From: Clavelina lepadiformis
Lineage: Eukaryota > Chordata > Ascidiacea > Aplousobranchia > Clavelinidae
DNA: 64,000 bases
Assembly: GCF_947623445.1 (NCBI RefSeq)
Contig: NC_135248.1
Coordinates: 4,898,977 to 4,962,976 of the forward strand
Reading direction: 5' to 3'
Below are positions 23,553-36,540 of the stretch, one piece after another. The first letter of the stretch is position 1; the number at the start of each line of letters is the position of its first letter. Both the position numbers and the translations under genes were made by a program. The notes beneath the pieces were generated by a model. The model had not been told where the DNA came from. It searched no databases and saw only the letters and a program-made list of their open reading frames with translations.

Positions 23553-26326
23553 AACTCCTTTCTGCAAGAGATACCGGTCCGAGAATTTTGTTGTTAAGAA
23601 TCTTACATGTATATGGATTATTCTGGCATTGTGCGTTGCCATTGCGGATCCGAATGAAAATGGAATTTGACTTTAAACTTCACGGAGAAGTTGATTGCTC
23701 TTCATACAAAGCATTCTACTTATCTCTTCAGAAATTTTGAATTAAATTGTCGAAAAGAGTTTAGAAGCAAAACCGATTTACGGATGGAACAAAATCAGAT
23801 CATCTATCATCTGGATCAGTCGTCATCAGAGACAACTTCACAGTCGTTAAGAGTAATCTGAGCTATTTCCAACAAAGGTCACGTGATTTGTAAGCATCAG
23901 TTGTTGATGACATTTGTAAACATTGCCTGGTCGTTAATGACGTAACACCTATCATTATGAAGCAGCAGCCAAAGACAGAGCATCAGGTTTGACTTTGGCG
24001 AAAGCTAAAATATTTCAAAAAATTTTAAAGGTTAACTGCTAATTTTAATCTAATAAACTGGAACTTTTACTCCGTCATTCTTTTATCTCATTTATAAATC
24101 AGCGCCATTTGTGCAGCTCCGCTTCATCGTCTAGCGGACATTTTCCTTAGCAAATACGGTGTATATAGGCACTGTCATTCTGATGCTCGAATAATTCGTC
24201 GTAATTGGTTTTCATTTAATGTTAGCAAGAGTATTTCAATACTTTGGAAACTCGGAAACCATTTCGTTGTTCCGCTCAAAACAGTTTCAAACGTTTCAGT
24301 TGAATCGTAATTCACAACAATATACTATATTATTGTGTAGGGCTGTGGCATTGTTAAGCAATAGGCGAGATTGTGGCAAATTTTCTAGCAAGAAGCTGGC
24401 ACCTTTTTGCTTCGAGTCAACCTTGGAGCAAGTTTCGCGCTTATTTCATCAGCTGAGGAATTTGCGCGAGATTTCTTGAATTTTCACTGCGCGTGTTCGT
24501 TCCACATTTCATTCTTTTACCTCGTGCAGTTGAGGTGGTTGGTTGGTGGTTATGAGTAGTTTAGAATGTACAATACAATGGATGCGATACAATGGATTTA
24601 CAATAAAGCGGAGTACAGTTTGGTGTGACTGGTTTGAAGTAACAGCTTGTCTATGCTGATTTGAAACGTCACTGCTTGGCTTAAGGCCCATATTTGTTGG
24701 CCGATTTGTCTGACTTGTTTAATAACGATAAATTTTTGGTCAGGACTGCAAGTTGTATTTTGTTTGATGCTGAAACACAGCTCGCGCTTGTTGTTGAGTT
24801 TGGTATTTGTTTGACCTTTGTTGTACACTTCGATGTTCTTGTTGTTAACCTTTGTTCCTGCTTTGTTGCAACTGCTCTCTGCGCGCGCATTAGCGTCTTG
24901 GTCTCGTTGTTGCGTTTTTGCGCTTTGGCGTTTGTACAGTTTGTGTTAAAGAGTATTTTTGGAGCCTGTAAATTGGTGATTTTTTTGGATTTTGTATTGA
25001 GTTTTTTTTGTTGGAGTTTATTTATTTATTTTGTCCTGGCCATGCAGTGACCTTCAGTTTAAATATGTTCAGTTTATCTGGATTCTGTTCAAAATTTGAG
25101 CTCGAGATATCTGGCATCGGTGTTTCAGGAGAATTTGTACCCCCAAAGCTGATCTGAAATCTGCAAATCTGAACATTTCTTGCTGTGAACTGAACATGTC
25201 AAGATTTGTACCAGAACTACAGTATACGTAGGCAGCATAGAAACTTAGAAATCTGCTTTGGCTTTGTTCAGTTCAGTAAGATTGTGTTGGGGGTGTATTT
25301 TAAGCTTTATTGAACATTACGGTCACGTTGCCAAAAGTTCCCCTTTTTCAGATGACGCAAGTGGTGACGTGTAAACATGACGTCTATTCTACGACGGCAT
25401 TAATATTTGCAAGGTATGTTGTAAATATTTCTAGGAATTTTTCTATTTCATAAAAGTTCCAGGGCCTTAATAATTGCCAACAATACAATTATGATGTCAT
25501 TGGAGGCCAAGTTTGATAATGATTGTGTCCTCCCCATCGCCCCTTTGTGGGTCGTCACCATCCTACGATAATTTATAGTTCAGGTGAGTTCGTTTTATTG
25601 CTGAAAATAAAACTTAAATTTTTTCATACTCGTTTCCCAAGATATTTCTTCCATCAGCTGAAGATTCTACTTTGAAGTTCCAAGTCTTCTAGTCACTTTC
25701 ATCTACTTCCGTGCAACCAGTAACTAATAGTGGTTACGCCCATAGTAAGTGGTAATGTAATGTCTTTCTTGGGCCCGTATCTAATTCTCACCATGTTAAA
25801 TATCGCTTTTCGCGAGAATCGGTGTTGATATTTGTTTATTTTCATTCCTGGTTTTAATTTCTTGCAGGTCATTTCCCTGATAGTTTCTCGTATAAACCAA
25901 ACATTTTCACGTTTCACGTTTCCCAACCATTGTGACATCTTACACAAGCTTCAAGACGTACATATACAAGACGTACAAGACTTCAAAACAGTAATGAAAT
26001 TATTAGACACATAGCTACGATTAAAAGCTACTTCAAAGTTTTAGCAAGTGTATTCGATCGTCAACTAATAATAACAATATTGTTTCAGACTCTTTGCCAA
26101 CATTCAATTCCACTTCAATAACTTCGATAGCGTTTGTTCAATATCAAGAAGCTGGCGGTGCGGCCTCAACCCAGCTATAGCTCGCCATCGGTAGGTCTCG
26201 TTTGAGCAACTATTTTCCTGAATTAAACTAATGAATTGCTGGTGTCAAGCTATTAATCATGGGTGATGACTTGGCTGTGTAAGCATGGGTTGACCCTTCT
26301 GTTACTTTTAAGGTCTCATGGAAGTC
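23553..26326. other. Gene-poor spacer with a GT-rich stretch
   Basis: No supported gene. From about 24,690 to 25,060 the plus strand is unusually rich in T and G, which produces a 118-codon hydrophobic open frame that begins with TTG and looks compositional. The remainder is AT-rich with short frames. Confidence 0.45.
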
Positions 26327-26356
26327 CAACCACCAATCAACCAACCAACCAACCAA
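26327..26356 (+). repeat. (AACC)n-type simple repeat
   Basis: Consecutive CCAA/AACC words with one interruption ('ccaatcaa'). Confidence 0.85.
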
Positions 26357-26570
26357 AGCAATATTTAGTGGCAGGGCTTTATAATGTTAGGAGCGCGCTG
26401 GTAACCAACGAGGGACGATGAGAAGAAGTAGCGATGAGACAAACACGGAAGAGAGAGAAAGCTTCCGACTACAAGTTGCCGGCGCGCCAGTGCATCGTAG
26501 GTTACGGTTCAGGCGGCATTACCATCGCACATTGCGCCCCTGGTGTAGAAATGTTAAACCATGTAGTGCA

Positions 26571-26830
26571 GCAAAAAGGGACATTATGTTATCAGACTAA
26601 TATAACTTCTATAAGAATTCATTAAATTCACCTCTATGAAAGACAGGGACATTTCGTATTTTTGTATTTTTGTGTGTTTCTACTTCCTTCCTTCCTTCTC
26701 TTTTTCTATTATTTTTGTCGTCGGTAGAGGGCGTCAATGCAAATACGATGGTAATTTTTTTTCAGTTAGGGTATATCCCAAATGTACCTGAAGTAGTAAA
26801 GTTTGGAAGATCCGAGGTAAATTTTCAAAT
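26571..26830 (+). repeat. Dispersed repeat, copy 1
   Basis: Shares an ordered series of words with 36,329-36,540: 'gggacatt', 'cttctataa', 'tttttgtgtgttt', 'gtcgtcggtagagg', 'cgatggtaa', 'ttggaagatccgagg'. The copies are well diverged. No termini or coding capacity were seen, so the type is unknown. Confidence 0.7.
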
Positions 26831-28904
26831 ATCTTGTTTTCTTAGGCCTTTTATATGTTGCATAGTTTACAATGATATTATTTTTGTTACAATTATTTTG
26901 CTAATAATTGTGGGTGTTAACATAATAGCAATAATAATATGGAGCAGATTAACTATTGCTTATTTTGATACCCGTTACATTTACATTTTACCATAAATGC
27001 AAAGATAATTTTAAACATTTTTTCAATAAAACTGTTTTGCGATTTAACCAAAGGACAGATATCTAAAACCAGTAACAAATTTACTGGGATTACCTTATAT
27101 AGGCCTACAATAAGATAGTGGAGGTGCTGGAGTCGATGGCATAATGACTTTCTCTATCTCTTAAAATTGATGGGATTGTTGTTGTGTATTGTTTTATCGC
27201 TTGTCTTATTCTCTCATGGTCTGAATCAGTGAGTTCTTCTGTCTTATATTGTTGTGTGTTGACTGTTTTATCGTCGGGAGGGTGCAGGACCCGATGCAGC
27301 ACTGGATTCGCGAAGCCCAAAGCGATCCAGTGTCCCCGGCCCAAATTAAGAACATTTTGCCCTCGCGCCCCTATACTACCCTGCATTCTCATAACCCTAT
27401 CCTAGGGGGACAAAGTGCCGTGTAGAATAGGGTAGGGACCTCCGACATTTCGCGCCTCCCCTAGATGGTGGCACTCAATATAACAAGTAGGTCCGACGGG
27501 GCATTAAGCCACAGACACAAACAATTCGACGTTTATGGAGTTTGTTGTGGGTCCTCAGATAAAATAGTGCTCCTAGGGTGTAGCTCGCTTAGGTTATCCA
27601 GCACTATTTTATTTCAATCTTACGAATAAACTTTTAGGGTTTTTGTTTTTGGAACCACACAATTCTATTTAGTTATTCCCATTGTGTCCATCGACTCCAG
27701 TGCAGTTATATTTCTATTTTTTATGGTGCCTTCGCGCGCAACACAAACTAAAACAAACACAATCTTTAAGATGATTCACATACTGTATGGCCGTTTTGAG
27801 TTACCGGTGTTGGTTTCAACTATTTTTTTTTTCAGGTTATCAGGTAAAGTATTACTAAGTAAAACAATCCTAGATTGACCGTACTTCGGTCTTGTTGACT
27901 GAATTTTCAGTCAAATAAAATTGAAACAACAACAATAGGCCACAACATCTAACGCGACCATATGCCTTCTCTTAATGCCTTGTATAAAATTCCCACACTA
28001 CACCACACCGCGCGATACCGGCTAGGTCCCTCCGACATTTCTTAGATGAGGTAGGGTCATGACTTGTTTTGTTTTTGCCTTTTCCTCCATAGAAAAGTTT
28101 TAAAAAATTTCTTCTTGGGTCCCCAAATGCTTGTTTGCCCAACCTCGTTGTTTCATTTTGCGCGATTGCGGCGGTTATTTACAGGTTACAGGTAATTATA
28201 TGAAATGAAACAACAATCAACGGTTGGGCGGATTCCCCTTGGCTTTAAGAGAAGGAGGTCGCGTCGTAACGTACCAAATTATATACTAAAAAAGTATAAA
28301 GTATAAAACATATAATATATACAAAAGTAGAATTCGGTATTTGTTTTTTTACAACGGTCATTATCCTGCTTCTCTACACCCATCGGTAGCGAAGTGGGGG
28401 ATTCTCCCCGTTCCTAAAGAACCGTTCCGACGACTGCCTACTTTCTGGCAACATCGCCAAACGCATTCAATTTTAAGCTTTTACCAGCATTAATCGTTTA
28501 GATGTTTTACGAATTTTTAACGTTGGCGTTATAGCAGGCTTACATCAGCTTTAATTCTATGGCTTCGTACTTTTAATCAAGATTTTGTTCTATATTTTTT
28601 TCAGCCAAAAAAAGTCGTCGTTTGATCCTGTGCCTAAGACGTACGCTCAAGCTTCTCTGATGGAACGACGACAACATGACTTTCTATAACAGTGTTCAAT
28701 ATTATCTATGCAATGTTTATACCATTGCTGTGTTTTTAGTTCTCACATCATGTCACTGCATTGCACGTCACACTGCATATTACGTCACAAATCCTTGGCA
28801 TGTTCCATTCTAAATGGTCTTAATTTCTGACTGATGGTCCTTGGCTCTTAATGGTTACAGGTACTGGCTAATCTTGTAGACTACCCTCGTTACCATCGGT
28901 TAAA
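26831..28904. other. Spacer with paired short motif and an unrecognised frame
   Basis: The words 'tagggacctccgacattt' (27,432) and 'taggtccctccgacattt' (28,024) recur about 590 bp apart and may bound an unknown element. A minus-strand ATG frame of 95 codons lies at 27,105-27,392 (contains RGHWIALGFANPVLHRVL); it has no family resemblance I can name and no splice support. Nothing else stands out. Confidence 0.3.
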
Positions 28905-29345
28905 AGATCACAGTAACTTAATTCTTACAATAAAATACACAAAATATACAAAATTCTAGAAATAATGAACTGTACAACTGCATGATACATAATAAAATTG
29001 AAATCGTCAACAAACCGCAATCGTATTCGCAACACGGCTGATTAGTGACTGGAAACAGGTTAAAGGTCATTTCCAAATATTTCCGCACAAAACAATATAA
29101 ACAATATAAATAATTAATTGGTTGGAATTAAATCACTGGAAAACATTATTGGTTATTAACATTATTATTACAAAGCCTCACGGTAACCTAATTCTTTTAA
29201 TAAAATATATAAAATACACAATGCTAATGCAATATAAATGAAACAAACAACATGATACCAACGAACAACCAATTGATGATTGATGATTGGAAACAGATTG
29301 AAGGTCATTTCCAATTCTTTCCTGTGTTCTGGAGTCCCAATGACG
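28905..29345 (+). repeat. Degenerate tandem repeat, period about 268 bp
   Basis: Two diverged copies begin near 28,910 ('cagtaacttaattctta') and 29,178 ('cggtaacctaattctttt') and share 'aaaggtcatttccaa'-type words further on. A weaker third echo may follow. Noncoding. Confidence 0.5.
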
Positions 29346-30130
29346 GGCACTGTAATATGATAAAATAATATATTAGCTCGTAAAAAATACTCGTACGGTT
29401 TAAGTGATTCCGAACTTGTGGCCGCAAAACAGTATCATTGGTTCAATATAATAAAATATAATGTAGTAAAATTCTAATATAGAATTGTGTAACAATATAA
29501 ATATAACAAATCGATCAACAAAGTTCGTAGCAAATCATTCGATTTTCGACCATGATTATTTGCTGGTATGCTGATGAAACCATGACTTGTAATTTGGCAT
29601 TTTTGCTGAAACAAACATCTCGTCAACTTAACTTGCCCGCTATCGTCCGCAAAATAATACCATTATTCGTGTACGTTTTAAACCTAGTAAATAAACAATA
29701 AATTTGTAGTAACCGCCTGATGATTGGCTGATAACGAGCTTTCATCAGTGACACTGCGCGTCACTTTGTGAGTAATGGTGGGATTGGAAAACATATCTAT
29801 CGAAAACATATAAACAATATTTAGCAATTTGGGAGTATAACAGCTTAGTGATGGAAGCTTTATTAATAAAACATTGGAACCCTCGTCTTTATAAATGGCA
29901 CGGCTTATTAATAAGTTACAATTAAGTTTGTCATACTGTTTTCTGTTGTCATCATATTTATTTTGCATCTATTGCGCTAATTTCTGTTTCATTGTATTCA
30001 GTTTTACATTTACTGTGTAGATTTTGTATGTTTTGTGTGTGGGTTATATTAATTGATAATGTTATGGTTTAACTTGTGTATTTCGCTCTAAAATGGTGAA
30101 CATATGAGTGTTGATTAAGGACGCTCGTTA

Positions 30131-31560
30131 GACGATTTGTAGCTCGCGATAGGAATCGCAGGATTCGGTGCGAAGGATCCTGGGTTCAGATCCCCCTGCA
30201 GTGGAATGGTTGTATCTTAATTTTTTCGAACTGATGCATGTACATTGGTCACATTTGTTACATCACATCGTTTACATGAGTTAATTCGTAGCTCATGTGA
30301 CTTGACACTGCACTCGGTGCTGGAGGTTCCAGGTTCGATTCCCGGCGTTAAGCTCTTAAGCCACTCATGCGTGAATAAAACATAAGCAGCCTGGTCCACG
30401 GTCACAAGTGTAACGTAATTCCGACTGATAATAACCTTCGAAACTGGAACTGAGTCAGCAAAGTGAAAATATGTATTTAACATGATCGACGATCGTATAA
30501 ACTTAGCTTTCTGACATCACGACATAATGTGTGTAATGATTACATGTATACCTTTGCATCATATATCTTGGTACAATGTTTGTCAACATGATGACTACGT
30601 GGCTGAACAGTAGCGCGTCCGACTCCAGATGATAAGATTTCGTGTTCAAATCACGTCCGAGTCACTTATCCTTTTCTATGATATTGATGAACGGTTTCAG
30701 GTGAATTCGATTTCTGTACAGTCGAGGAAGATACTTCTAGAACAATTAAACTCAGGATGACCCAACCAACATCTGTGGATTGAAACCTTGGACTCAATTA
30801 TCCTTGGTTTCATCTTACGTTGGTTGAGTTCCAGAGTTGAATCGACCGTGAGTTGAAATGAATGTTATCCTGACGAACAAAGGGTTAAACGAAGAGCAGG
30901 AGCAAGGCATGCATACTTCACAGAACTGATCGCGCCTTCCGTCATTGACATCGGTGCAAAGGTTCTTGCTTTGATTCCTCACAAACTTCAACTTATTTTT
31001 TTTAACTGATGTGATGGTATCTTTGCTAACAAATGTCGATTAGGCCAGACGCGTTGTAGCTTGCGACGTTTATCACAGAAATCGGAGAAAAAGTTACCGA
31101 GTTCAGGTCTCTGTGGAGCCATATGACCTGTGTCTTTCCCTTTTCAAAATTTAACAACTGATGCATCGTTGTTGGTTATATTTGTTACACCACATCCTAT
31201 ACGTGTGCAACTTGATAGCTCGTGTGCTTGGACACTGCACTCGGTGCTAGAGGTTCCAGGTTCGATCCCCAGCTATGGTAGAAAAGAATGCAATACAGGG
31301 AGGTGAAAAACCACTCAACAGGATGTAGAACCGAAGGTCCTGCAAGAATGGGAAGGGACGAGGGGATTCGATTCCGTGAGTGTACATTGCTTTTTTATTT
31401 TTTTTAGTGTTTTCGAAAAATATATATTTGAAATTCTAAGCAAAATAAATTCCTGTGTATAGCTCTTTTGGATAAAATTTGCCTGCTAGCATGGAGGTAG
31501 CGGGTTCGATACCCAGCTAGTGCAGCAGATGCAGTAAAATTATTTATGACGCCTTTCAGT
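30131..31560 (+). repeat. Cluster of degenerate tRNA-like sequences in two diverged blocks
   Basis: Several segments have a tRNA-style A box (TAGCTCG..) and B box (GGTTCGATTCC). The clearest pair, at 30,283-30,350 and 31,207-31,275, share 'cactgcactcggtgct' and 'gaggttccaggttcgat' and the preceding 'aactgatgcat'. Each is preceded by a second tRNA-like segment (30,131-30,205; about 31,045-31,125). None folds into a clean cloverleaf. They could be tRNA-derived SINE copies or an old decayed tRNA cluster. Confidence 0.5.
30593..30664 (+). pseudogene. tRNA-Trp(CCA)-like sequence
   Basis: 72 nt resembling nuclear tRNA-Trp: 'gtggctgaacagtagcgcgt' for the D arm, 'gactccagat' with anticodon CCA, and T loop TTCAAAT in 'cgtgttcaaatcacg'. 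The inner acceptor pairs and the anticodon stem are mismatched, so it is probably a tRNA pseudogene or a tRNA-derived repeat. Confidence 0.55.
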
Positions 31561-32110
31561 CATAAAAATGTTTAGGTGTCCACTAGATGGCCACCATACG
31601 AAAGATATCCCGTCCAGCCGACCTTAATCTAAAAGGTGCCTACTCGCTAGCTGATTGGCTTGGGTTAACAGGGCCTTTCGTAAACTAGACAACGATCCTG
31701 CGGATCCACCGATCACCGTTTCTACTGATGACGCTACGACCTTAATTGAATACGTCGGCTAAAATTATCACGCCTGTAGGCTACATGTTTCTGAACCTAT
31801 CTTAGATGCCAGCACTGCCTTTTCCCCTCAACCTAATATGTGTCCATGTACAAGCCCGATAAAAAAAGGACTAGTTGTCGACTGCCTAGCCCTAAAGTCT
31901 CAAACTAACTGGACCAGAGAAAACTTAAACGCGCTACATCGATCGCAACACCACTGTGCATTAACATCTCTTAACAGTGGAGTAGGTGGAGGAGAATCGA
32001 GAAACAGACCAATGTCTGAGCACGACAAGAAGAAATCCGAAAAAGGTGTGACGTTGTTTTGCAAATAATTTTGAAATAACTACTGTGATGAAACGGAACA
32101 GTGGCAATTA
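31561..32110. other. No recognisable gene
   Basis: Mixed-composition DNA leading into the LINE relic. A 76-codon plus-strand frame at 31,838-32,068 is unremarkable and may be 5' LINE debris. Confidence 0.4.
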
Positions 32111-32470
32111 ATGAGCAAACAAAAACATGACGGAAGCAAAACACAAAGTTTTCCACCGATGCACGAGCTTAAACAATTGACAACTCTCGAGGAGCTGAAA
32201 AGTGCCGTGGCAACAACAGTTACTAGAAAAGCTTGTAACAACCGTAGAGATATCTCTTTGGTGAGCGTTGTTGGCGAAGTTATTGCCAGAGTACAATTTA
32301 AACTTTTATAAATCTTAGCAAACAGTTTTTATCCCGAATCATAAGGCGACTTTAAAGAAACAGGTCATCAATTGACTTTATTTTCTCTATCCGACTAACC
32401 CAGAAAAGTATCGAGAACAAGGACGTCCCATCGTGCTCATTAGAGTTTAGACCCTTAACTGACGGCACGA
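32111..32470 (+). mobile_element. LINE (non-LTR retrotransposon) reverse transcriptase relic
   Basis: The frame at 32,111-32,311 ends with NNRRDISLVSVVGEVIARV, the well-known 'N.RGISL..V.GK..ARV' block at the start of LINE reverse transcriptases. In another frame, near 32,405-32,446, EKYREQGRPIVLI matches the next conserved block (QEK.REQ.RPLY). Stops and frame changes separate the two. The catalytic YADD region is not seen, so this is a dead fragment. Confidence 0.75.
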
Positions 32471-33079
32471 AAGTTTGTGTACAACTAAAGGATACATTTT
32501 AGAGAACTTTGCCTAAGTGTACAAGCGGCCTTACACTCATGAATGATTTTGCAAACAAATGCGGGAGGTTCTCAATGGTCATCAGCACCAACACTGATGC
32601 GCAGCATCTGCCACAAAACCGTAACGAAATCAAACAACCTAGTAAATGAGAAGTCTTACATATACGTAACAGAAGAGAAAGTTGAACGCTTTAAGGTCAA
32701 ACACCAAAAAATGCCATAAAATCTTTGTTTGTTTTATTAAACAGTGAATTTACTAAAAGTCTGTTTACTCGAAACATTGTGGGGATCATGTAGAAATTGC
32801 AATTAGTTATATAAATTGGCATTGTATGAGTTTTTGTATTTTTTCTCCAGTTTAGATAATGTAATGTTTGCAAAAGCTTCGTATTCATGCTAAGCTCTTA
32901 TTCAAACAAAGAAATTCTAACCGACATATTGACGCAGATTGAAGTATTTCAAATAGCATTGTTTTCACGGCGTAAAGTTTGAAGTGTACTTGATGAAACG
33001 TTTGGATGACGTAGATTCGTAGAATAATAGATATTACACACATACACGTAGCAACGATAAATTAACATGGCGTTAGCTG

Positions 33080-33104
33080 ATTGGCTGACGAGTATGATAT
33101 AAAA
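33080..33104 (+). promoter_or_regulatory. Promoter-like ATTGG (inverted CCAAT) plus TATAAAA
   Basis: An inverted CCAAT box at 33,080-33,084 lies 13 bp before TATAAAA at 33,098-33,104. No gene follows within reach that I can recognise, so this may be the promoter of an old element or chance. Confidence 0.2.
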
Positions 33105-33109
33105 GGTTA

Positions 33110-35019
33110 AGCTTGGTTCAAATGGTCCTGGATGCTCTGGCTGGCGAGTCTCTGCAAGGGCTTGTCCCTTCAGGACTTGCTAGTACTTCTCTCGGTTTTT
33201 AGTTTTGGATCTGTTTTACGTTTTGGCTTATTCAGTATTGAATTCAAGTGATAGTTTTATTCAAAAATGGGAATGGTGTAAACGTCTCTATTTCGATACA
33301 ACTTATTCGGACAATATAACAATTTGAACTTACGAAATTGGTGTTGATTTAAGAAGCAATATAGAGACAGTAAACGCAAAGGAGTCAAAGACAATCATAG
33401 GAGTCAGACAATAAAACTGAAAGACTGGGTTTGGCTTAGGCCATCCCTAGACCATTACACCACCCATCCCCATAACATCCTCCACGGGGCTCACTGAAAT
33501 TTTGCATGTCAATTTAGTATTCTTTGAACTGCCATTCCATAAAACGCCATTAAAAAAACAAAATAACAGAGGCCCAAAATAAACACTAGAAGTTTTGGTC
33601 TAAAAAACCCAATTTTAGCTACTTTCATGCTAAGTTTTAGCCAAATTCTGTACGCGAGCTGAGATATTGAAGCACGCCAACTGCTAGGGTAATTCCCAGG
33701 CTAGAAAACAACACCAACCATGCTGCCTTCTGATTGGTCTAAACATTTTTTTAAAGCCCTACGTTGGACGTCCAACAAACTCATAGAGATCTTAGATTTA
33801 GGTGTTTGACACCTTAATAGGCGCTGTCTGCGACGCAGTTAATGAGTCACTTGGGCGCACCAAGATCAGGAACAGCAGTGTGACCGAGCGCACTGGCTGC
33901 AGCTCTCTACCCTATCACATCAAAGCACGCTAGCTCGAAAAGCTAAGGCAAGGTCGCGGACGTCCCTATGTCGGAATTTCAAAGGACATCTCTCACAGTG
34001 AAATCATCTCTAGATCCAGACCCATTGGTCGACTTCTCCTGCGTTTCAACCACAAGGTCAAGCAGGATACGAAGCAGCTCCACCAAACCAATATGTACGA
34101 CATCCAGGTCAGCAAACGACAAGCTTGAAAAAAAAATTGAACAGCGTTTTGTAGCGTGGCTAAACCTCATAAACATGGAAAATTTCTTGAAAACTCCAAA
34201 ACACTATTAGTATTGAGTGATTCGGTGTCCATTAGAGGCCCACCATATATTTCACACGGATTAAACGTGTCTTTAATTTTGTTAAATGGACCGCAAAAAA
34301 ATAACTGACTATTTCACTCTCAGCCGTACTCGAAATAGGTCACGCAGCCAGTCTTCGAAGCTGCTTTAATTTTACTGGGTGTTTGATTTAGTCTAAAAAA
34401 CATATATAGTTAGGTTTAGTTATCAACAGTATATGATAAAACATTGAAGTTTAATTAACGTGAGGTATGGAAAGGTAATTATGAATGTACGATGTTTTCG
34501 TTGAAATAGCGACAGCTCAAAAATTAACACCAAAAGTAGTTGAAATTTCATGAATACATTATCATCGGAGAACTTCACTAAGCACATGAACAAAGCTGAT
34601 CCACTACAAAAAACAAAGTTTAATTATGTGAACTGTAATAAACAATTCTACAGTTTGCTACAGCCCCTTAATTCTGAGAATTAGCTGCATAAGAATGAAA
34701 ACTTTGTTCCGCTGGAAGACAGAACCTTTGTAGAAAGTGTACGTCATTGGCGGCTTGTTGATCCGAGAATCACCGCTTGAACCTACAAACATAATGGCTC
34801 GATTGAAGATATCGTTTACGCTATTTTGCATCTAAAGTTTCCAAGTTAAAAACGTATTATATTTTACAACAAAAACTTAAGCCTATAATTGTAGATTACA
34901 AAATTTGATCAAAAATGTTGTCATATTGTTTACAAAAATATAACAAGCCAAAACCAGTTTGAAAGCTAACTTGTACTTATATAACCTAGCAAGCTATAAA
35001 CCAGTTTAAATAACGGTGT
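33110..35019. other. No recognisable gene
   Basis: Gene-poor sequence. Open frames at 33,968-34,210 (both strands) are not recognisable; a decayed element is possible. No terminal repeats were found. Confidence 0.4.
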
Positions 35020-35330
35020 ACCGACACTTAATCACGCGACGCTTAATCACCGACACATAATCACTAGGAGACTTAATCACGCGACACATAACCTGCGGCC
35101 CGCCTGAGATTTTTGTGCGGCGCGTTAGTCATTTTCACTCCAAAAGTATGTACTTTATGTACCCATTTTTCTTAAAATTTAATAGGTTCTGCGGCCCATT
35201 GAATTATTTCAAGTGACAATGCGGCCCACTTTAATAAAAGGTTGGACATCCCTGCACTAGGACATTTAATCACGCGACACATAATCACTAGGACATTTAA
35301 TCACGCGACTTGGATACTTAATCACCAATA
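35020..35330 (+). repeat. Short satellite 'ttaatcacgcgacacataatcactagga'
   Basis: Degenerate tandem words 'ttaatcacgcgac', 'acataatcac' and 'taggacat' recur on both sides of a hAT fragment, giving a period of roughly 30 bp. It appears interrupted by the insertion at 35,092-35,254. Confidence 0.75.
35092..35254 (-). mobile_element. hAT-type element fragment within the satellite
   Basis: Read on the minus strand it starts CAGGGATGTCCAACC and contains several GGGCCGCA words, the standard look of a hAT (Charlie-like) end. The opposite terminal repeat is missing, so only one end remains. Confidence 0.65.
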
Positions 35331-36328
35331 CTTAAAACTGACAGTCTCATAAACTTCAGCCATTTAGTCATAGCACAATAGAGAACATGCTCTCGCACAA
35401 TTAACGAAAAGGAAAAAGTGGTAAAACTCGAACTTTTACAAACATGCAAGATGACAACAATACAATTGTGCTACATAATATTAAGTTAGGATCAAGCTAA
35501 CAAGTTTGGACAAAATATACCACTATCATAAGCATGTTTATCGCTATCAACAAAATACTGAATGTTCAACTTGTCACGAGAATTATTTTTATATCCGTCA
35601 CGTTTTATTCGTTTTTATTCGCATTATCACCATCACGTTTTATACACCGTTTTATTTGCATCGTATTGTCTCTTCGTGCATGTTCACGTTCTGCTATATT
35701 TTACATGTTTATGTGTACACGTATTTTTTCACTAGTGACGTCTCGTCTCGCTACCCCGAGCGCTTAATTAGTATTCAGCGTCCCACGTTGATTCTTTGAT
35801 TACGTGGAATTTGTGTTTTGTGAGGTGTCGCGCTCGGCTGGGCGAGTGAAGGCAGTCTACGTTTGGTTTTAATAAAGGAAGACGTTTGTTTTTATCTAAG
35901 GAAGACTCGTAGAAATAAGACAGTCTGGCTAATTGACTAGCCGTTAAGCGGGGAGCTTACCTGGTAAACAAAGTTTGGTTACACAACTCACCAAACGTAC
36001 CAGAACAAGCTTTCACTCAACTCTGGAAATGTTGAACTGACCAAGCCAACGCACAAGTTCTTACAGCTGCGACCTTCTCTGCCACCGTCAAAATAAAATG
36101 ACCACGAGTTTCTGTATTTGTTTGTGACGTCACCTGGCATTCGGCGCGGGGCGCGTTGATTAAAGTTTGGCTTCCTTCCAAAATTATCCGCGTAAAAAGC
36201 TGAGAAGTAATTTTGAGCTTAAACCCGCAATCTATGATGTCTGTGGAAATGAAATGAAAATCAACCAAGTTGACGCAATAAACTTCAAAATACAAACATG
36301 GACGTAATTATTTTGTCGTACCGAAGGG
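35331..36328. other. No recognisable gene
   Basis: Open frames at 35,506-35,799 and 36,017-36,295 lack features of a known family. No RNA gene or transposon end was identified. Confidence 0.4.
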
Positions 36329-36540
36329 ACATTCTACTATCGGACTAAATAGCTTCTATAAACGTAAGTTTTGTATTTTTGTGTGTTTTTCTACTTCTTT
36401 TTTCTTTTCTTTTATATTGTTTGTCGTCGGTAGAGGCCGTCAAAGCAAATGCGATGGTAAATTTGTTTCAGGCACCCCGGGTATACATCAGTTGTACCTG
36501 AGGTGACATTTGGAAGATCCGAGGCGAATTATCGAATAGT
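36329..36540 (+). repeat. Dispersed repeat, copy 2
   Basis: Same orientation and word order as 26,571-26,830 but shorter and diverged. Between the two lie about 9.5 kb. Confidence 0.7.

Noticed and set aside
24694-25050. 118-codon hydrophobic frame as a membrane protein
   Set aside because: It begins with TTG and reflects a T/G-rich stretch; hydrophobic residues are expected from such composition. No splice sites or homology recognised.
27105-27392. 95-codon minus-strand ATG frame as a gene
   Set aside because: No homology recognised, no splice context, and it lies between short repeated motifs that suggest element debris.
33000-33480. Possible solo LTR around the CCAAT/TATA pair
   Set aside because: No matching second copy, terminal dinucleotides, target duplication or primer-binding site could be shown.
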